This document shows, one piece after another, positions 7,885-18,112 of a stretch of 50,142 bases of DNA (positions within the stretch are counted from its first letter, which is position 1; each line of letters begins with the position of its first letter). A program made the translations under genes and the position numbers. The notes beneath the pieces are model-generated. The model had not been told where the DNA came from and searched no databases. It saw nothing but the letters and a program-made list of their open reading frames with translations. Origin of the DNA: Lachnospiraceae bacterium (lineage in GTDB: Bacteria > Bacillota > Clostridia > Lachnospirales > Lachnospiraceae); assembly GCA_017552715.1 (NCBI GenBank), contig JAFZOW010000031.1, positions 1 to 50,142 on the forward strand, written 5' to 3'.

Positions 7885-10800
7885 ATGAAGATACGTAACA
7901 GGATCCTTACATGCCTGCTTTCTTTTGTTATGGTCGCGGGAGAGGTGCTGCCCGTGAGCGCCGGGGATGTTGAGCCGCAAGCCGGGGGAGAAATGGTGGC
8001 TGAGTCTGAGGATATTCCTTACGATGGCGCTGATGGAAGCATATTCGGGGGAGGATATATTCCTAGCGAGATGGAGCAGCATCCTGCTTCTTTTAATTCT
8101 GATCTGTCATATGCCGAAATGCGTTCTGCATTGGTTAAAGAGGGAGATCCCTTCTATCTGGAGAATGAATATGGAGCTGCGGACGCAGAAGAACAGAGTT
8201 ATTTTCCTAAACGCTATACGGAGAATTGGCGTGGGTATATGAACGAAAAGTATCCCGCTACAAGAGATCAGAACCCTTGGGGGACATGTTGGGCACATGC
8301 TAGTATCGGGCTGTCTGAGTTTTACATGATCAATCATGGGATGGCGGATAAGACTGTAGATAACAGCGAGCTTCATCTAGTATACTGGACTTACAATAAC
8401 GGTACACCCTCCATTGCGGGAGATACGGGGGATAGCGTATCTGTACAGAATCAGAAGGTGGCTCTTGAGAGCGGAGGGAATCTGCAGCAGGCGGCTCAGA
8501 CAATGTTTCAGCGCAGGGGTGTTGCAGCTGAGAGTACGGCTTCTTATGAACAGGTCCGTGATTCAAATACCGGCTTTAGCGGTCTGAATCCTTCTACGGA
8601 AAGGATGGATGTCTTATACATACGTAATGCGTATTTTGTGGATATCGGTAATCATGCATCCGAGGTAAAGGAAGCGATCAGGGAAAACGGAGCCGTAGGG
8701 GTGTCGATCTGCGCCAGCGATAGCTTTTATAATTCTTCAAAGAATGCTTTCTATTGCCCTGTAAATTATCAGACGGATCATGCGATCATGTTAGTAGGCT
8801 GGGATGATGATTATCCTGCATCCAATTTTAAGACGAATCCGGATCAAAACGGAGCCTGGCTGGCACGAAACAGTTGGGATACATCATCCGGTGCAAGTTT
8901 TTTTACTTATTTTTGGCTCTCCTATGCGGATGAATCCATGGAAGGAGCATGGGTGTATGAATTTGATGATACTGATTATGAAAATCAGTATTCTTACGAT
9001 TCCCAGATTCATAATCTGTCATATTTTCCTGTTTCAGGAAGGACATTTTATTCGGCAAATATCTTTACCGTGAAGGGCAGAGGGGAAGCTTCGCAGGAAC
9101 TCCTGAAAGCCATCAGCTTTGAAGTGCCTGATACGTGGGCCGGAGGAACGGCATATACAGCTTATGTATATACAGATCTGACGAATTCATCCAATCCGGC
9201 ATCCGGAACAAAGAATAAAGTTGCGGAGGGGACAGTTTATTATCCGGGCGAATATACAATCGAACTCTCCTCGCCTGTTCTATTGAATAAAGGAGAAAAA
9301 TACTCTGTCGTGATAGAAAGTGAGAACGGTGGTTCGGTTGGGATGGAATACGCAATTTCTAATTGGTCATTTCTTAATAATTCTATAGGAGTACAGGCAG
9401 GACAGAGTTATTACTCGTATACGTTGACTTCATGGAAAGATTGTGCAACGGATGATTATGGAGATATGGGAAATGTACTGATCTCTGCATATACGGATGA
9501 CATGAACGGTTCAGAACCCGTGCCGAAGACCATCAGCCTTACTCCTGCCTCCGTGAAGTTTACAGCAAAGAACGAGACGAAGCAGCTGTCGGTCACGGTT
9601 ACCGATACGAACGGAAACAGTATGAGCAATCCTTCTCTAAGTTTTACCAGCAGCAATGCAAATGTTGTAACGGTGAGTGATACGGGGCTCATGAAGGCAG
9701 TGGCTAACGGCAGTGCCACAGTTACGGTTAAATGCGGCAGTATTTCAAAGAGTTGTGCGGTTACCGTGGCGATCCCGCAGGTGGTCGGGACGGTTACGGT
9801 CACGCCTGCTTCCAAAACATTTACTGAGATCGGGGCGAAGCAGCAGCTGACAGTTACGGTCAAAGATACAGAGGGCAATACCATCACGGCCCCCGTGCTC
9901 AGTTTTTCCAGTTCTGCACCCGCTGTGGCTGCCGTGAATAGCAGTGGTCTTGTTACGGCTAAGGCGGATGGCACAGCGACGATCACTGTAAGCTGCGGAG
10001 AGGTTTCCGGCAGCTGCAGCGTTACGGTTGCCATTCCTGTTGTTCCCAAGACCATCAGTGTGGATCCTGCCAGTATCGCTTTTGATCTTATCGGTGATAC
10101 GCAGCAGATTGATGTGACAGTGGTGGATAATAAAGGAAACGTGATGACGGATCCCGAACTGGAGTTTTCAAGCTCGGATACTTCGGTTGCTACAGTTAGC
10201 GACACCGGTCTGGTTACGGCTGTGGCTTTGGGCAGCACAGGCATCACAGTCTGCTGCGGTACTCTGGAAACCACAGTGGATGTGCTGGTGGATCCCTTAA
10301 AGACGGCTAAGCCCGTGGCTCAGCCCGGCGAGGGGACGGTGCTCCATGCGGGGGACAGTGTGAGCCTGTGCTGTGCAACGGCAGGTGCCGAGATCTATTA
10401 CACGCTGGACCGCAGCACGCCGGATCAGAGCAGTACAAAGTACAGTGCGCCCATCCCGGTGACGGAGGATATGATCGGAACGGGGCTGGTGATCAATGCC
10501 TATGCTTATGCTGAGGGTAGGGAAAAGAGTAAGCTCTTCTATGCAAGCTATACGGTTTCGGATGACAGCTGTCTTAAGCTGGAGCCTGCGGAGCTTACTA
10601 TCGGCAGCATGGAGGAAGAATGTGAGAGCATTACGGCGGTCTTTTACGATGCCCGGGGTGAGGAAAAGGATATGTCCGGTTCCTATAGCTGGACCGTGGG
10701 TGATGAGGAACTCTTAAGCCTTAAAGCCGGTGCAGACGGAAAGGATGATACAGCCGTGCTCACGGGCTTGAAGAACGGCAGCACAACGGTTGGTGCAAGT

Positions 10801-12618
10801 CTCACGGTGGATGGAAAGACCTATACGGCAGAGGCTGCGGTGGCTCTGGCCATGCCCCAGGCACAGGCTCCCGAAGCTTCACCTTTAAGCGGGAGTGTTC
10901 TGAGTGTCGGAGATACGGTTATCCTGAGTGCTGCGCCGGGAGCGGAGATCCTTTATGATGAAGGGGACGGTTACAAAACTTACACGGAACCCATCACGAT
11001 AAGCGAAAATATGCTCGGTCAGACCCTCAGAATAAAGGCTTATGCGAAAGAAGACGGGAAGCTTGACAGTGAAGAGAAGAGCTTCATCTATACGCTTACG
11101 GATGAGGAGCAGGTACCGAAGCGCATCACCCTTACTCCTTCCCTGCTGGAATTACATCCGGGAGAGACAGCAAGCTTAAGGGCAACGGTATATGACGCGG
11201 ATGACTATGTGATCACAGGCGCTGCAGTGAGTTTCAGCAGCAGTGCTGCTTCGGTAGCCACCGTAGATGCCGACGGGAAAGTGACGGCTGTAGGCTTGGG
11301 AGAAAGCAGGATCCGGGCCTATATCGGTGAAGTACAGGCTTTCTGTAACATAAAGGTGCGGGATCCCCAGGGTGGAGAAGAGAAGGAACATTCCCCCATG
11401 GATCCGGTTCCGGAGGATATGGATAAGGAAGAAGGAACCCTTTATCTGGTGAAGGGCCAGAGTGTGGAACTGCCTGTGTCCGGTGCCTGGGAGCTTACGG
11501 GGGGTGTTGTAAGTGTAAACAAGAAGGGTAAGCTTACGGCAAGGAAAGAAGGGACAGGAAGTGTCTCCATCCATACGGAATACTTCAGCTACTCCTATGA
11601 TGTGGTGGTGGTGAAACCGGAGCTGAAACTGAGCAGTAAGAACCTGCTGCCCGGGGAGTGCGCTACACTCCGTCTGGATTTCAGTTACGGAAATGAAGAT
11701 TATTCGGACTATTACGGTGCGGTATTTGAAAGCAGTGCACCGGCAGTGGCTTCCGTGAGTCCCGAGGAAGACGGCAGCGCCACGGTGATCGGCTGGAGCA
11801 AGGGCAGCGCAAAGATAAGAGCTTATCTGAACGGTAAGGCCTACAGCTGCACCGTTAAAGTTTCGGATTACAAAAAAGTAAAGCTTTCCGCGGAAACGGA
11901 GCGCATCGAGCTTAAGCCCATGCAGAGCGTCGCCCTGAAGCTGAAGGGCTACAGCTTTAAAAAGCGGGAGTGGATCTCCGATCACGAGATGAGCCTGAAG
12001 GGGAAGAATTATGAGGACGGCATCGTGCGGATCAGCAAGAGCGGAAAGCTTACGGCCATTGGCAGCGGAGAGACCACGATCTCTGTTTTGGATGAATCGG
12101 GAGAGATCGAATGGTCGCTGCAGGTCTTTGTACAGGAGACGGTAGAACGGCCCCTGTATATGAACAAGGGTAGTTCCAAAAAGCTGAAGATCTACGGAGT
12201 AAAGAACAGTGCTGCCGTGTGGGATACAAACGAAGCTCCCGGCCTGGATGTGAGTTCCTCCGGGAAAGTTACGGCAGTGAAAGCCGGCATATATACTTTA
12301 AAGTGCAGATATGAAAACTTTGAGTATCCCATCACGGTTTATGTGGATAACTGGAGCCTGAAGACCGATGCGCAGCTGAGGGCCGGCAAGAACCAGTATT
12401 CTTACAGTATCACGCTTGGTGAAGGCGATGAATACAAGATCGTACTGTTGAACAACGGAAATGAAGAGTGTTTTGAACGTGTACTTTTCCGCAGTAAAAA
12501 AGATGCGGTGGTATTTGCCGACGAGAACGGTGTGCTTCATGCCCGCGGGCAGGGAAGTACCACGGTAAGTGCCCTGGTGAACGGAAAGAAGATCACGATC
12601 AAAGTGAAGGTGGAATGA
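7885..12618 (+). CDS. Secreted papain-like (C1) cysteine protease with lectin-like and Ig-like domains
   Basis: A signal peptide (MKIRNRILTCLLSFVMVAGE, cleavage after VSA) precedes a C1 peptidase domain at roughly residues 100-340. Catalytic residues are visible: the oxyanion Gln and Cys135 in QNPWGTCWAHAS, His299 in DHAIMLVGWDD and Asn329 in NSWD. A lectin-like beta domain follows (about 355-535), then several BIG2-type Ig-like repeats (from about 545), and two segments resembling chitobiase C-terminal (CHB_HEX_C) domains near 810 and 1000. No LPXTG anchor is seen. ATG 7885 is preferred over ATG 7879 because GGAGGT ends only two bases before the latter. The peptidase half is visibly AT-richer than the tail. 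It probably degrades extracellular protein; the substrate is unknown. Confidence 0.88.
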   Translation: MKIRNRILTCLLSFVMVAGEVLPVSAGDVEPQAGGEMVAESEDIPYDGADGSIFGGGYIPSEMEQHPASFNSDLSYAEMRSALVKEGDPFYLENEYGAADAEEQSYFPKRYTENWRGYMNEKYPATRDQNPWGTCWAHASIGLSEFYMINHGMADKTVDNSELHLVYWTYNNGTPSIAGDTGDSVSVQNQKVALESGGNLQQAAQTMFQRRGVAAESTASYEQVRDSNTGFSGLNPSTERMDVLYIRNAYFVDIGNHASEVKEAIRENGAVGVSICASDSFYNSSKNAFYCPVNYQTDHAIMLVGWDDDYPASNFKTNPDQNGAWLARNSWDTSSGASFFTYFWLSYADESMEGAWVYEFDDTDYENQYSYDSQIHNLSYFPVSGRTFYSANIFTVKGRGEASQELLKAISFEVPDTWAGGTAYTAYVYTDLTNSSNPASGTKNKVAEGTVYYPGEYTIELSSPVLLNKGEKYSVVIESENGGSVGMEYAISNWSFLNNSIGVQAGQSYYSYTLTSWKDCATDDYGDMGNVLISAYTDDMNGSEPVPKTISLTPASVKFTAKNETKQLSVTVTDTNGNSMSNPSLSFTSSNANVVTVSDTGLMKAVANGSATVTVKCGSISKSCAVTVAIPQVVGTVTVTPASKTFTEIGAKQQLTVTVKDTEGNTITAPVLSFSSSAPAVAAVNSSGLVTAKADGTATITVSCGEVSGSCSVTVAIPVVPKTISVDPASIAFDLIGDTQQIDVTVVDNKGNVMTDPELEFSSSDTSVATVSDTGLVTAVALGSTGITVCCGTLETTVDVLVDPLKTAKPVAQPGEGTVLHAGDSVSLCCATAGAEIYYTLDRSTPDQSSTKYSAPIPVTEDMIGTGLVINAYAYAEGREKSKLFYASYTVSDDSCLKLEPAELTIGSMEEECESITAVFYDARGEEKDMSGSYSWTVGDEELLSLKAGADGKDDTAVLTGLKNGSTTVGASLTVDGKTYTAEAAVALAMPQAQAPEASPLSGSVLSVGDTVILSAAPGAEILYDEGDGYKTYTEPITISENMLGQTLRIKAYAKEDGKLDSEEKSFIYTLTDEEQVPKRITLTPSLLELHPGETASLRATVYDADDYVITGAAVSFSSSAASVATVDADGKVTAVGLGESRIRAYIGEVQAFCNIKVRDPQGGEEKEHSPMDPVPEDMDKEEGTLYLVKGQSVELPVSGAWELTGGVVSVNKKGKLTARKEGTGSVSIHTEYFSYSYDVVVVKPELKLSSKNLLPGECATLRLDFSYGNEDYSDYYGAVFESSAPAVASVSPEEDGSATVIGWSKGSAKIRAYLNGKAYSCTVKVSDYKKVKLSAETERIELKPMQSVALKLKGYSFKKREWISDHEMSLKGKNYEDGIVRISKSGKLTAIGSGETTISVLDESGEIEWSLQVFVQETVERPLYMNKGSSKKLKIYGVKNSAAVWDTNEAPGLDVSSSGKVTAVKAGIYTLKCRYENFEYPITVYVDNWSLKTDAQLRAGKNQYSYSITLGEGDEYKIVLLNNGNEECFERVLFRSKKDAVVFADENGVLHARGQGSTTVSALVNGKKITIKVKVE

Positions 12619-15600
12619 TGAAAAAAAAGTACAGGGGACGTTTTCGTTCCGTAACAGGCTGGTTGCTTACCCTGTCTCTGTTGATGGGACAGGGGATGAG
12701 TGTTCTTGCCGGAGGGGAAGAAGCCGGCGAAAGTGAGATAGAGCTGACGGTATCGGATGACTATGGCTTGCCGGAAAGCGGCAACGCCGGGCCGGATACG
12801 GAGGATGAGGAGCTCCTTATCCCGGAAGAAGTACAGTTGGAAGATGACAATGACCCGGTGGAGGAGAATACCGGTTATCTGGAAGCGCCGGATGAGCACG
12901 AGCTTCTTCCCGTGGATACGGGCTTAAGCTATTCCGAGATGATGGACAGGCTGGTGGATGGAGATGATGTCGCGGGCGTGGGGCAGTCTGCCTCCATGCG
13001 GGAAGAACGTCCGGACGGAAGTCTTGCTTCGGCTGCGGATGCCGCTTTCCCGGCGGATCATAACAGTGACTGGCTGAGTTATTTCAAGGACCGTTACCCG
13101 GCCACCCGTGATCAGAATCCCTTCGGTACCTGCTGGGCCCATTCCTCCATCGGGCTTTCGGAATTCTATATGATCAACCACGGTATGGCGGACAAGAGCG
13201 TGGATCTCAGCGAGCTGCACCTGGTGTACTGGAATTACACAAAGGATTCCGGCTCCCCTGCCGGAGATACCGGGGACGGGGTACAGATACGGAACAACGA
13301 TATACGCTATATCTTTGACGGGGGAAACCTGGAGCATTCCATCAATACCCTGATGCATCAGCGGGGCCTTGCGGCGGAAAGTACGGCTCCGTATAAATCC
13401 CTGCCCTCTAAATCCGAGATCTCGGGCTGGGAAGGGCTGGATGCCGCCACCGAGAGGAATGACGTGGCCTGGATGGACAGGGGTTACCGTATCGGTATAA
13501 AGGAAAACCCCATGCAGGTCAAAGAAGCCATCATCCGGAACGGAGCGGTGGGGATCTCTTTCTATGTGGCCGGAAGGTACTATGATAAGAACAGCAATTC
13601 CTATTACTGTTACGACATGAATTCCACGAATCATGCCGTGATGGTGGTGGGCTGGGATGATGATTTTCCCAGGGGGAATTTTGAACGGGACGGCAATGTC
13701 CCTTCCAAAAACGGAGCCTGGCTGATACGCAACAGCTACAGTACGGTTTCAAAGGCGGACTATGATTCCTATATGTGGCTTTCCTATGAGGACAGCTCCA
13801 TTACGGGCGGCTTTGCCTTCGAGGTCACAGACCGTAAGCCCTGCGATAATAACTATTATTATGATTCCCAGATCCACTGGACAGGGGCTCCCAGCTATAA
13901 CGGGGCTGAGCGATGCTATACGGCCAACGTGTTCACTGCCAGCGGCAACAGCGCACAGGAACGTCTGAATGCCGTGAGTTTTCAGACTTCCTCCGGCTGG
14001 GTCGGCGGAACGGGATATACGGTATATATCTATACGGATCTTACGGATCCCGAAAACCCCATTTCCGGAACCCTTCAGGAGAGTGCCACCACTTCCGGTA
14101 CCGTGTATTATAAGGGGCAGTATACCGTTAATCTGAAGGACAGCGTCCTTCTGGATAAGGGGGAGCGTTTCTCTGTGGTCATATGCTCCGAGTGCCCTTA
14201 TACCGTAGCCAGCGAGTCGGCTCTTACCAACTGGCCCCAGATCGCTTCATCCTCGGTGAGTGCGGCTCCCGGGCAGAGCTTCTGTATTGATTCCCTGGAT
14301 AAAGAATGGTGCGATTACGGAGCCGAAAAGGGCAGGAACTTTGTTATCTCGGCCCTTACCTATGATGTAACGGGAACGGAAGCGGAACAGGGAAGTCTCA
14401 TCGTGAACCCCGTATCCGCAAACTTTACGGTTTCCGGCCAGAGCATACAGCTTTATCCTACACTGCTGGACCGTTACGGCCGCGTGGAGGAAGAGGCCGA
14501 GATGAGCTACACAAGTTCCGATACAGGGGTTGTTACTGTGGATGAGTCGGGGCTTATGAGCTGTGTTGCCAACGGTACCGCAAAGGTTACGGTAAGCAGC
14601 AGCGGCTTAAGTGCCGTATGTTCCGTGAGCGTTGACCTTACGGAAAAGATCGTGGGTGACCCCTATCGTATAAGGCTTTCCCAGTCTTCCTTCCTTTTTG
14701 AAAGACTGGGGCAGGAACGGGAACTCAGTGCCGTGGTGCTGGATAAGGACAATAAGCGCATCGATGATGCGGAGGTCACTTTTACCAGCAGCGATCCCGT
14801 AGCCGTATCCCTTACCACCACGGGAAGGAACAGCTGCATACTGAAAGGTTCCCGCAGCGGTGCGGGTAAGATCACGGCGGAATGCAGCGGGGTAAGCGCC
14901 AACGCTTCCTTTATGGCGGATATCTTTATCCCGCTGGAAGGTATGGACATAAGTCTTTCGGGGAACAACGTACTCCACCCGGGGGATGAGCTCTGGTTCG
15001 AGACGGAGTTTTACCCCGATTATGCCAGCGATAAAAAGGTACAATGGACCTACGAAAGCTCGCTTTTGTCGGCTGAAGAGACGGATGAAGGACTGCACGT
15101 CAAGGCCCTCTGGCCGGAATCCTGGGATGAGGAATATATCGGGCAGCCCCGCTCCCTGAGCACGGATGTGGTTGCGGTCTCCCGGGACGGGGGACACAGG
15201 CTCGTACGTACCTTGTGGATCGTGGAAGAAAACGATTATGTCACGGCCTGCTTCGCGGAAGGTGACAGCTATACTTATACCGGTTCGGCCATCTGCCCGA
15301 AGCTTAAGGTTTTCCGGGGAGATAAGGAGCTGAGGGAAGGCGTTGACTACAGCGTAAAGTATAAGAACAACGTAAAGGCTTCGGCGGATGCGGAGGGATC
15401 GAAAAGGCCCTGCGCCGTTATCACGGGGAAGACCGTGGCGGCAAGCAAAACCCTGTATTTTGATATCCTTCCCAGAAGCCTGGAGGACAGCGGTGTATAC
15501 GTGACGGGCCTTACGGTGAAGAGCGGTTCCGCTTTTACGCCGGGCATCTATTACAACGGCCGGAAGCTTTCCGGACGGGATTTTGAATTTGCGAACCCGG

Positions 15601-16871
15601 CCATGGCGAAGGAAAGGATCACGGTAAGCCGGAATGTGGTATTGCGGGGAAAGGGGAACTTTGCGGGAGAAAGAACGGTCACGGTCTTTGTGGAAGCCGA
15701 TCTTTTAAAGATCCGCGTAGAAGAGTTCAGCCCGAAGCTCCGTACTTACAACGCGGAGATGCAGCCGCTCCTGAACACGGATGAACAATCCAGGGATTGC
15801 GAACTGATCGTAAATACCGCTAAGGGCGTTCTGCCCCTTAAAGAAGGGGTGGACTATATGGTGCTTTATCCGCAGGATATGAAGAATGCCGGGAAGAAGA
15901 CCGTGCATATCGTGGGGATCGGCTCTTACAGCGGAAGTGTGAGCAAGAGCTTTAATGTGCTTCCGGCCACGGAGCTTAAGTCTTTCTCGGCCAAGGTCAT
16001 CGGGAGCACCAGTTATAACGGAACGGCGGTTAAGCCCGAGCTGGAAGTAAGCTGCGAACTGGGCGGGGAGCGTATTACCCTGGTGGAAGGCAGCGATTAC
16101 AGCGTAAGCTACAGCAACAATAAGAAGGCCGGAAGTAAGGCTGCTGTTGCAAAGCTTAAGTTTATGGGCAATTTCAAAGGGGCCTATAAGGGAGCCAACA
16201 GCAAAAAGCTTTACTTCCAGGTCCGCCCTGCGGATATCGCTGCGGCTGAGGTAAAGGCAGCGGATAAGGTGCTTGCGGATGCGAAGGCTGTGAAGCTTGC
16301 CCCGGTATTTTTTGCCGAGATGAACGGAAGAGCTTTAAAGAGCAGGGACTACCGTGTGACGAAGCTGGTGGTGGGCAGCAAGGTGTACGGAGCGAAAGAC
16401 CGCATAAAGGCTTCGGATCTGGGCGGGCTTAAGTCCGTCAGTGCACAGATCTTCCTGGAAGGACAGGGAAATTACTGCGGTACCGTATCCGGAGAGTTCA
16501 TGCTGAAGGATATCAGCGGTCCCGGGGGCAGCGCTGCGGTGGATCTTTCCAAAGCAAAGGTGAAACTCGTTGATGCTTCCGGAAAGAAGCTGGGGAAACA
16601 GGCTTATACGGGAGACCGGGTGTATCTTCCCGCGGACTGCCGTATGGAACTTACGGTGAAGTACGCCGGTAAAAGCTATACCCTTAAGGAAGGCATTGAT
16701 TTTGAACGTATCCTGAAAGAGGACTACGTGAACAATGTGGAAAAAGGAAAGGCCTATGTCCTGATCCGTGGGATGGGAGAGGCCGGTGCGGGAGAGCTGC
16801 ACTGTTATGGTGCCAAGAGTATAAGCTTTAACATAGGAAAAGGCACTTTTCAGTATTTTGTGCTGCACTGA
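12618..16871 (+). CDS. Second secreted C1 cysteine protease, paralogue with a different C-terminal tail
   Basis: The start codon overlaps the stop of the first protease (TGATG), so the two are translationally coupled. A signal peptide (GWLLTLSLLMGQGMSVLAGG region) leads to a C1 peptidase domain that repeats the first protein almost motif by motif: QNPFGTCWAHSS with Cys172, NHAVMVVGWDD with His339 and NSYS with Asn372. A lectin-like domain and one or two BIG2-type repeats follow. The last 540 residues differ from the paralogue: they carry YTG/YNG-GVDYSVKY-type beta modules like those of the LRR protein ending at 4261. There is no sortase motif. Tandem duplication followed by tail exchange is the simplest reading (inference). 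ATG 12615 is an alternative start. Confidence 0.87.
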   Translation: MKKKYRGRFRSVTGWLLTLSLLMGQGMSVLAGGEEAGESEIELTVSDDYGLPESGNAGPDTEDEELLIPEEVQLEDDNDPVEENTGYLEAPDEHELLPVDTGLSYSEMMDRLVDGDDVAGVGQSASMREERPDGSLASAADAAFPADHNSDWLSYFKDRYPATRDQNPFGTCWAHSSIGLSEFYMINHGMADKSVDLSELHLVYWNYTKDSGSPAGDTGDGVQIRNNDIRYIFDGGNLEHSINTLMHQRGLAAESTAPYKSLPSKSEISGWEGLDAATERNDVAWMDRGYRIGIKENPMQVKEAIIRNGAVGISFYVAGRYYDKNSNSYYCYDMNSTNHAVMVVGWDDDFPRGNFERDGNVPSKNGAWLIRNSYSTVSKADYDSYMWLSYEDSSITGGFAFEVTDRKPCDNNYYYDSQIHWTGAPSYNGAERCYTANVFTASGNSAQERLNAVSFQTSSGWVGGTGYTVYIYTDLTDPENPISGTLQESATTSGTVYYKGQYTVNLKDSVLLDKGERFSVVICSECPYTVASESALTNWPQIASSSVSAAPGQSFCIDSLDKEWCDYGAEKGRNFVISALTYDVTGTEAEQGSLIVNPVSANFTVSGQSIQLYPTLLDRYGRVEEEAEMSYTSSDTGVVTVDESGLMSCVANGTAKVTVSSSGLSAVCSVSVDLTEKIVGDPYRIRLSQSSFLFERLGQERELSAVVLDKDNKRIDDAEVTFTSSDPVAVSLTTTGRNSCILKGSRSGAGKITAECSGVSANASFMADIFIPLEGMDISLSGNNVLHPGDELWFETEFYPDYASDKKVQWTYESSLLSAEETDEGLHVKALWPESWDEEYIGQPRSLSTDVVAVSRDGGHRLVRTLWIVEENDYVTACFAEGDSYTYTGSAICPKLKVFRGDKELREGVDYSVKYKNNVKASADAEGSKRPCAVITGKTVAASKTLYFDILPRSLEDSGVYVTGLTVKSGSAFTPGIYYNGRKLSGRDFEFANPAMAKERITVSRNVVLRGKGNFAGERTVTVFVEADLLKIRVEEFSPKLRTYNAEMQPLLNTDEQSRDCELIVNTAKGVLPLKEGVDYMVLYPQDMKNAGKKTVHIVGIGSYSGSVSKSFNVLPATELKSFSAKVIGSTSYNGTAVKPELEVSCELGGERITLVEGSDYSVSYSNNKKAGSKAAVAKLKFMGNFKGAYKGANSKKLYFQVRPADIAAAEVKAADKVLADAKAVKLAPVFFAEMNGRALKSRDYRVTKLVVGSKVYGAKDRIKASDLGGLKSVSAQIFLEGQGNYCGTVSGEFMLKDISGPGGSAAVDLSKAKVKLVDASGKKLGKQAYTGDRVYLPADCRMELTVKYAGKSYTLKEGIDFERILKEDYVNNVEKGKAYVLIRGMGEAGAGELHCYGAKSISFNIGKGTFQYFVLH

Positions 16872-16880
16872 TCCAAAAAG

Positions 16881-16909
16881 TTGACATAAGTGGCATTATT
16901 CTCTATACT
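16881..16909 (+). promoter_or_regulatory. Consensus promoter of the his operon, placed for leaderless transcription
   Basis: TTGACA (16881-16886), a 17-base spacer and TATACT (16904-16909). The expected start point (16915-16919) falls zero to four bases from the ATG of hisZ, and no Shine-Dalgarno sequence lies upstream. Confidence 0.85.
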
Positions 16910-16918
16910 GTATTGGTT

Positions 16919-18112
16919 ATGGAAAGATTACTTATTCATACCCCGGAAGGGGTAAAAGATGTTTACGGCGCCGAACTGGCCGGAAAGAAGGCCCTGGGGA
17001 AGCGCATTCATGAGGCACTGGCGGCTTTCGGCTACCGGGAGATCCGTACGCCTTCCTTCGAATTCTTTGATGTGTTTTCCCGTGAGGTGGGGACTACGCC
17101 CTCCAAGGATCTGTTCAAGTTTTTCGACAAGGAAGGGAACACCCTGGCCCTGCGGCCCGACTTTACACCATCCGTGGCACGCTGTGCCGCAAAGTATTTT
17201 CTGGAGGACGGCATGCCCGTGCGCCTCTGTTACGAAGGCAATGCCTTTGTAAATACCTCAGAGCTGCAGGGGAAGCTGAAGGAAAATACCCAGATGGGAG
17301 CGGAGCTTTTAGGGGATGCTTCGGCGGATGCGGATGCGGAGATGCTCTGCCTGGTGATCGAGGGCCTGAAACGCTGCGGCCTGGAGCGCTTCACCGTAAG
17401 TGTGGGCGAGATCGAATTCTTTAAGGGTATATGCGAAGAATGCGGTCTGGATGAGGAGACCATTTCGGAGCTGCGGGAGCAGATCTCGGTGAAGAATTAT
17501 TTCGGCGCGGAGGAGATACTTTCCAATGCCGGAGTGGCGGAGCATTATCTGAAGCTCTTACGTCATGCCGGGGATGTATGTACTCTGGAGGAGCTGACGG
17601 AGACTAAAAAGATGGTGAGCAATCTGCGCTCCATGAACGCCATCGAGCGCCTGATCCGCGTATATGAACTGGTGGAACAGTACGGGCTGGCGGAATACCT
17701 TTCCTTCGACCTGGGGATGCTGTCCAAGTTCCATTATTATACGGGAGTGATCTTCAAGGCCTATACCTATGGCGTGGGAGATGCGGTAGTAAAGGGCGGC
17801 CGTTACGACGAACTGCTGGCACGTTTCGGGAAACCGGCCCCGGCAGTAGGCTGCGTATTCCTTCTGGATGATCTGGAGGCTGCACTTTCCGCCCAGGGAG
17901 GACTGCATGAAGAGCCGGAGGCGATCTCCTGGATCATTTATGACGAAGAAGGACGCGCTGACGCACTGGAGGAGATACGTAAGCTCCGGGAACAGGGACT
18001 GCGGGTATCCGGTATATTATATGATCCGGCCATCGGCCGGGAGGCTTATACGGACTATGCAGCTAAACAGCAGATCCGTTATGTCCGTTTTTACGGGAGT
18101 ATGGAAGCATGA
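16919..18112 (+). CDS. hisZ: ATP phosphoribosyltransferase regulatory subunit
   Basis: HisZ is a catalytically inactive histidyl-tRNA synthetase paralogue that forms a complex with short-form HisG and is needed for the first step of histidine synthesis. The 397-residue protein begins with HTPEGVKDVYG and shows class II motifs (REIRTPSFEFFDVFSRE, LALRPDFTPSVARCAAKYF, and YYTGVIFKAYTYG with GGRYDELL) but lacks the anticodon-binding C-terminal domain of HisRS. Start: the frame also opens at TTG 16913, but ATG 16919 fits the family. The promoter leaves essentially no 5' leader. The stop overlaps the hisG start (ATGA), so hisZ and hisG are coupled, as expected for partners. Confidence 0.93.
   Translation: MERLLIHTPEGVKDVYGAELAGKKALGKRIHEALAAFGYREIRTPSFEFFDVFSREVGTTPSKDLFKFFDKEGNTLALRPDFTPSVARCAAKYFLEDGMPVRLCYEGNAFVNTSELQGKLKENTQMGAELLGDASADADAEMLCLVIEGLKRCGLERFTVSVGEIEFFKGICEECGLDEETISELREQISVKNYFGAEEILSNAGVAEHYLKLLRHAGDVCTLEELTETKKMVSNLRSMNAIERLIRVYELVEQYGLAEYLSFDLGMLSKFHYYTGVIFKAYTYGVGDAVVKGGRYDELLARFGKPAPAVGCVFLLDDLEAALSAQGGLHEEPEAISWIIYDEEGRADALEEIRKLREQGLRVSGILYDPAIGREAYTDYAAKQQIRYVRFYGSMEA

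Noticed and set aside
12604-16871. Sortase-anchored surface proteins.
   Set aside because: Neither protease nor the LRR protein ends with an LPXTG motif and hydrophobic tail; anchoring must be by another route or the proteins are released.
16872-16918. TTG at 16913 as the hisZ start.
   Set aside because: It would add two residues before the family N-terminus and precedes the predicted transcription start point.
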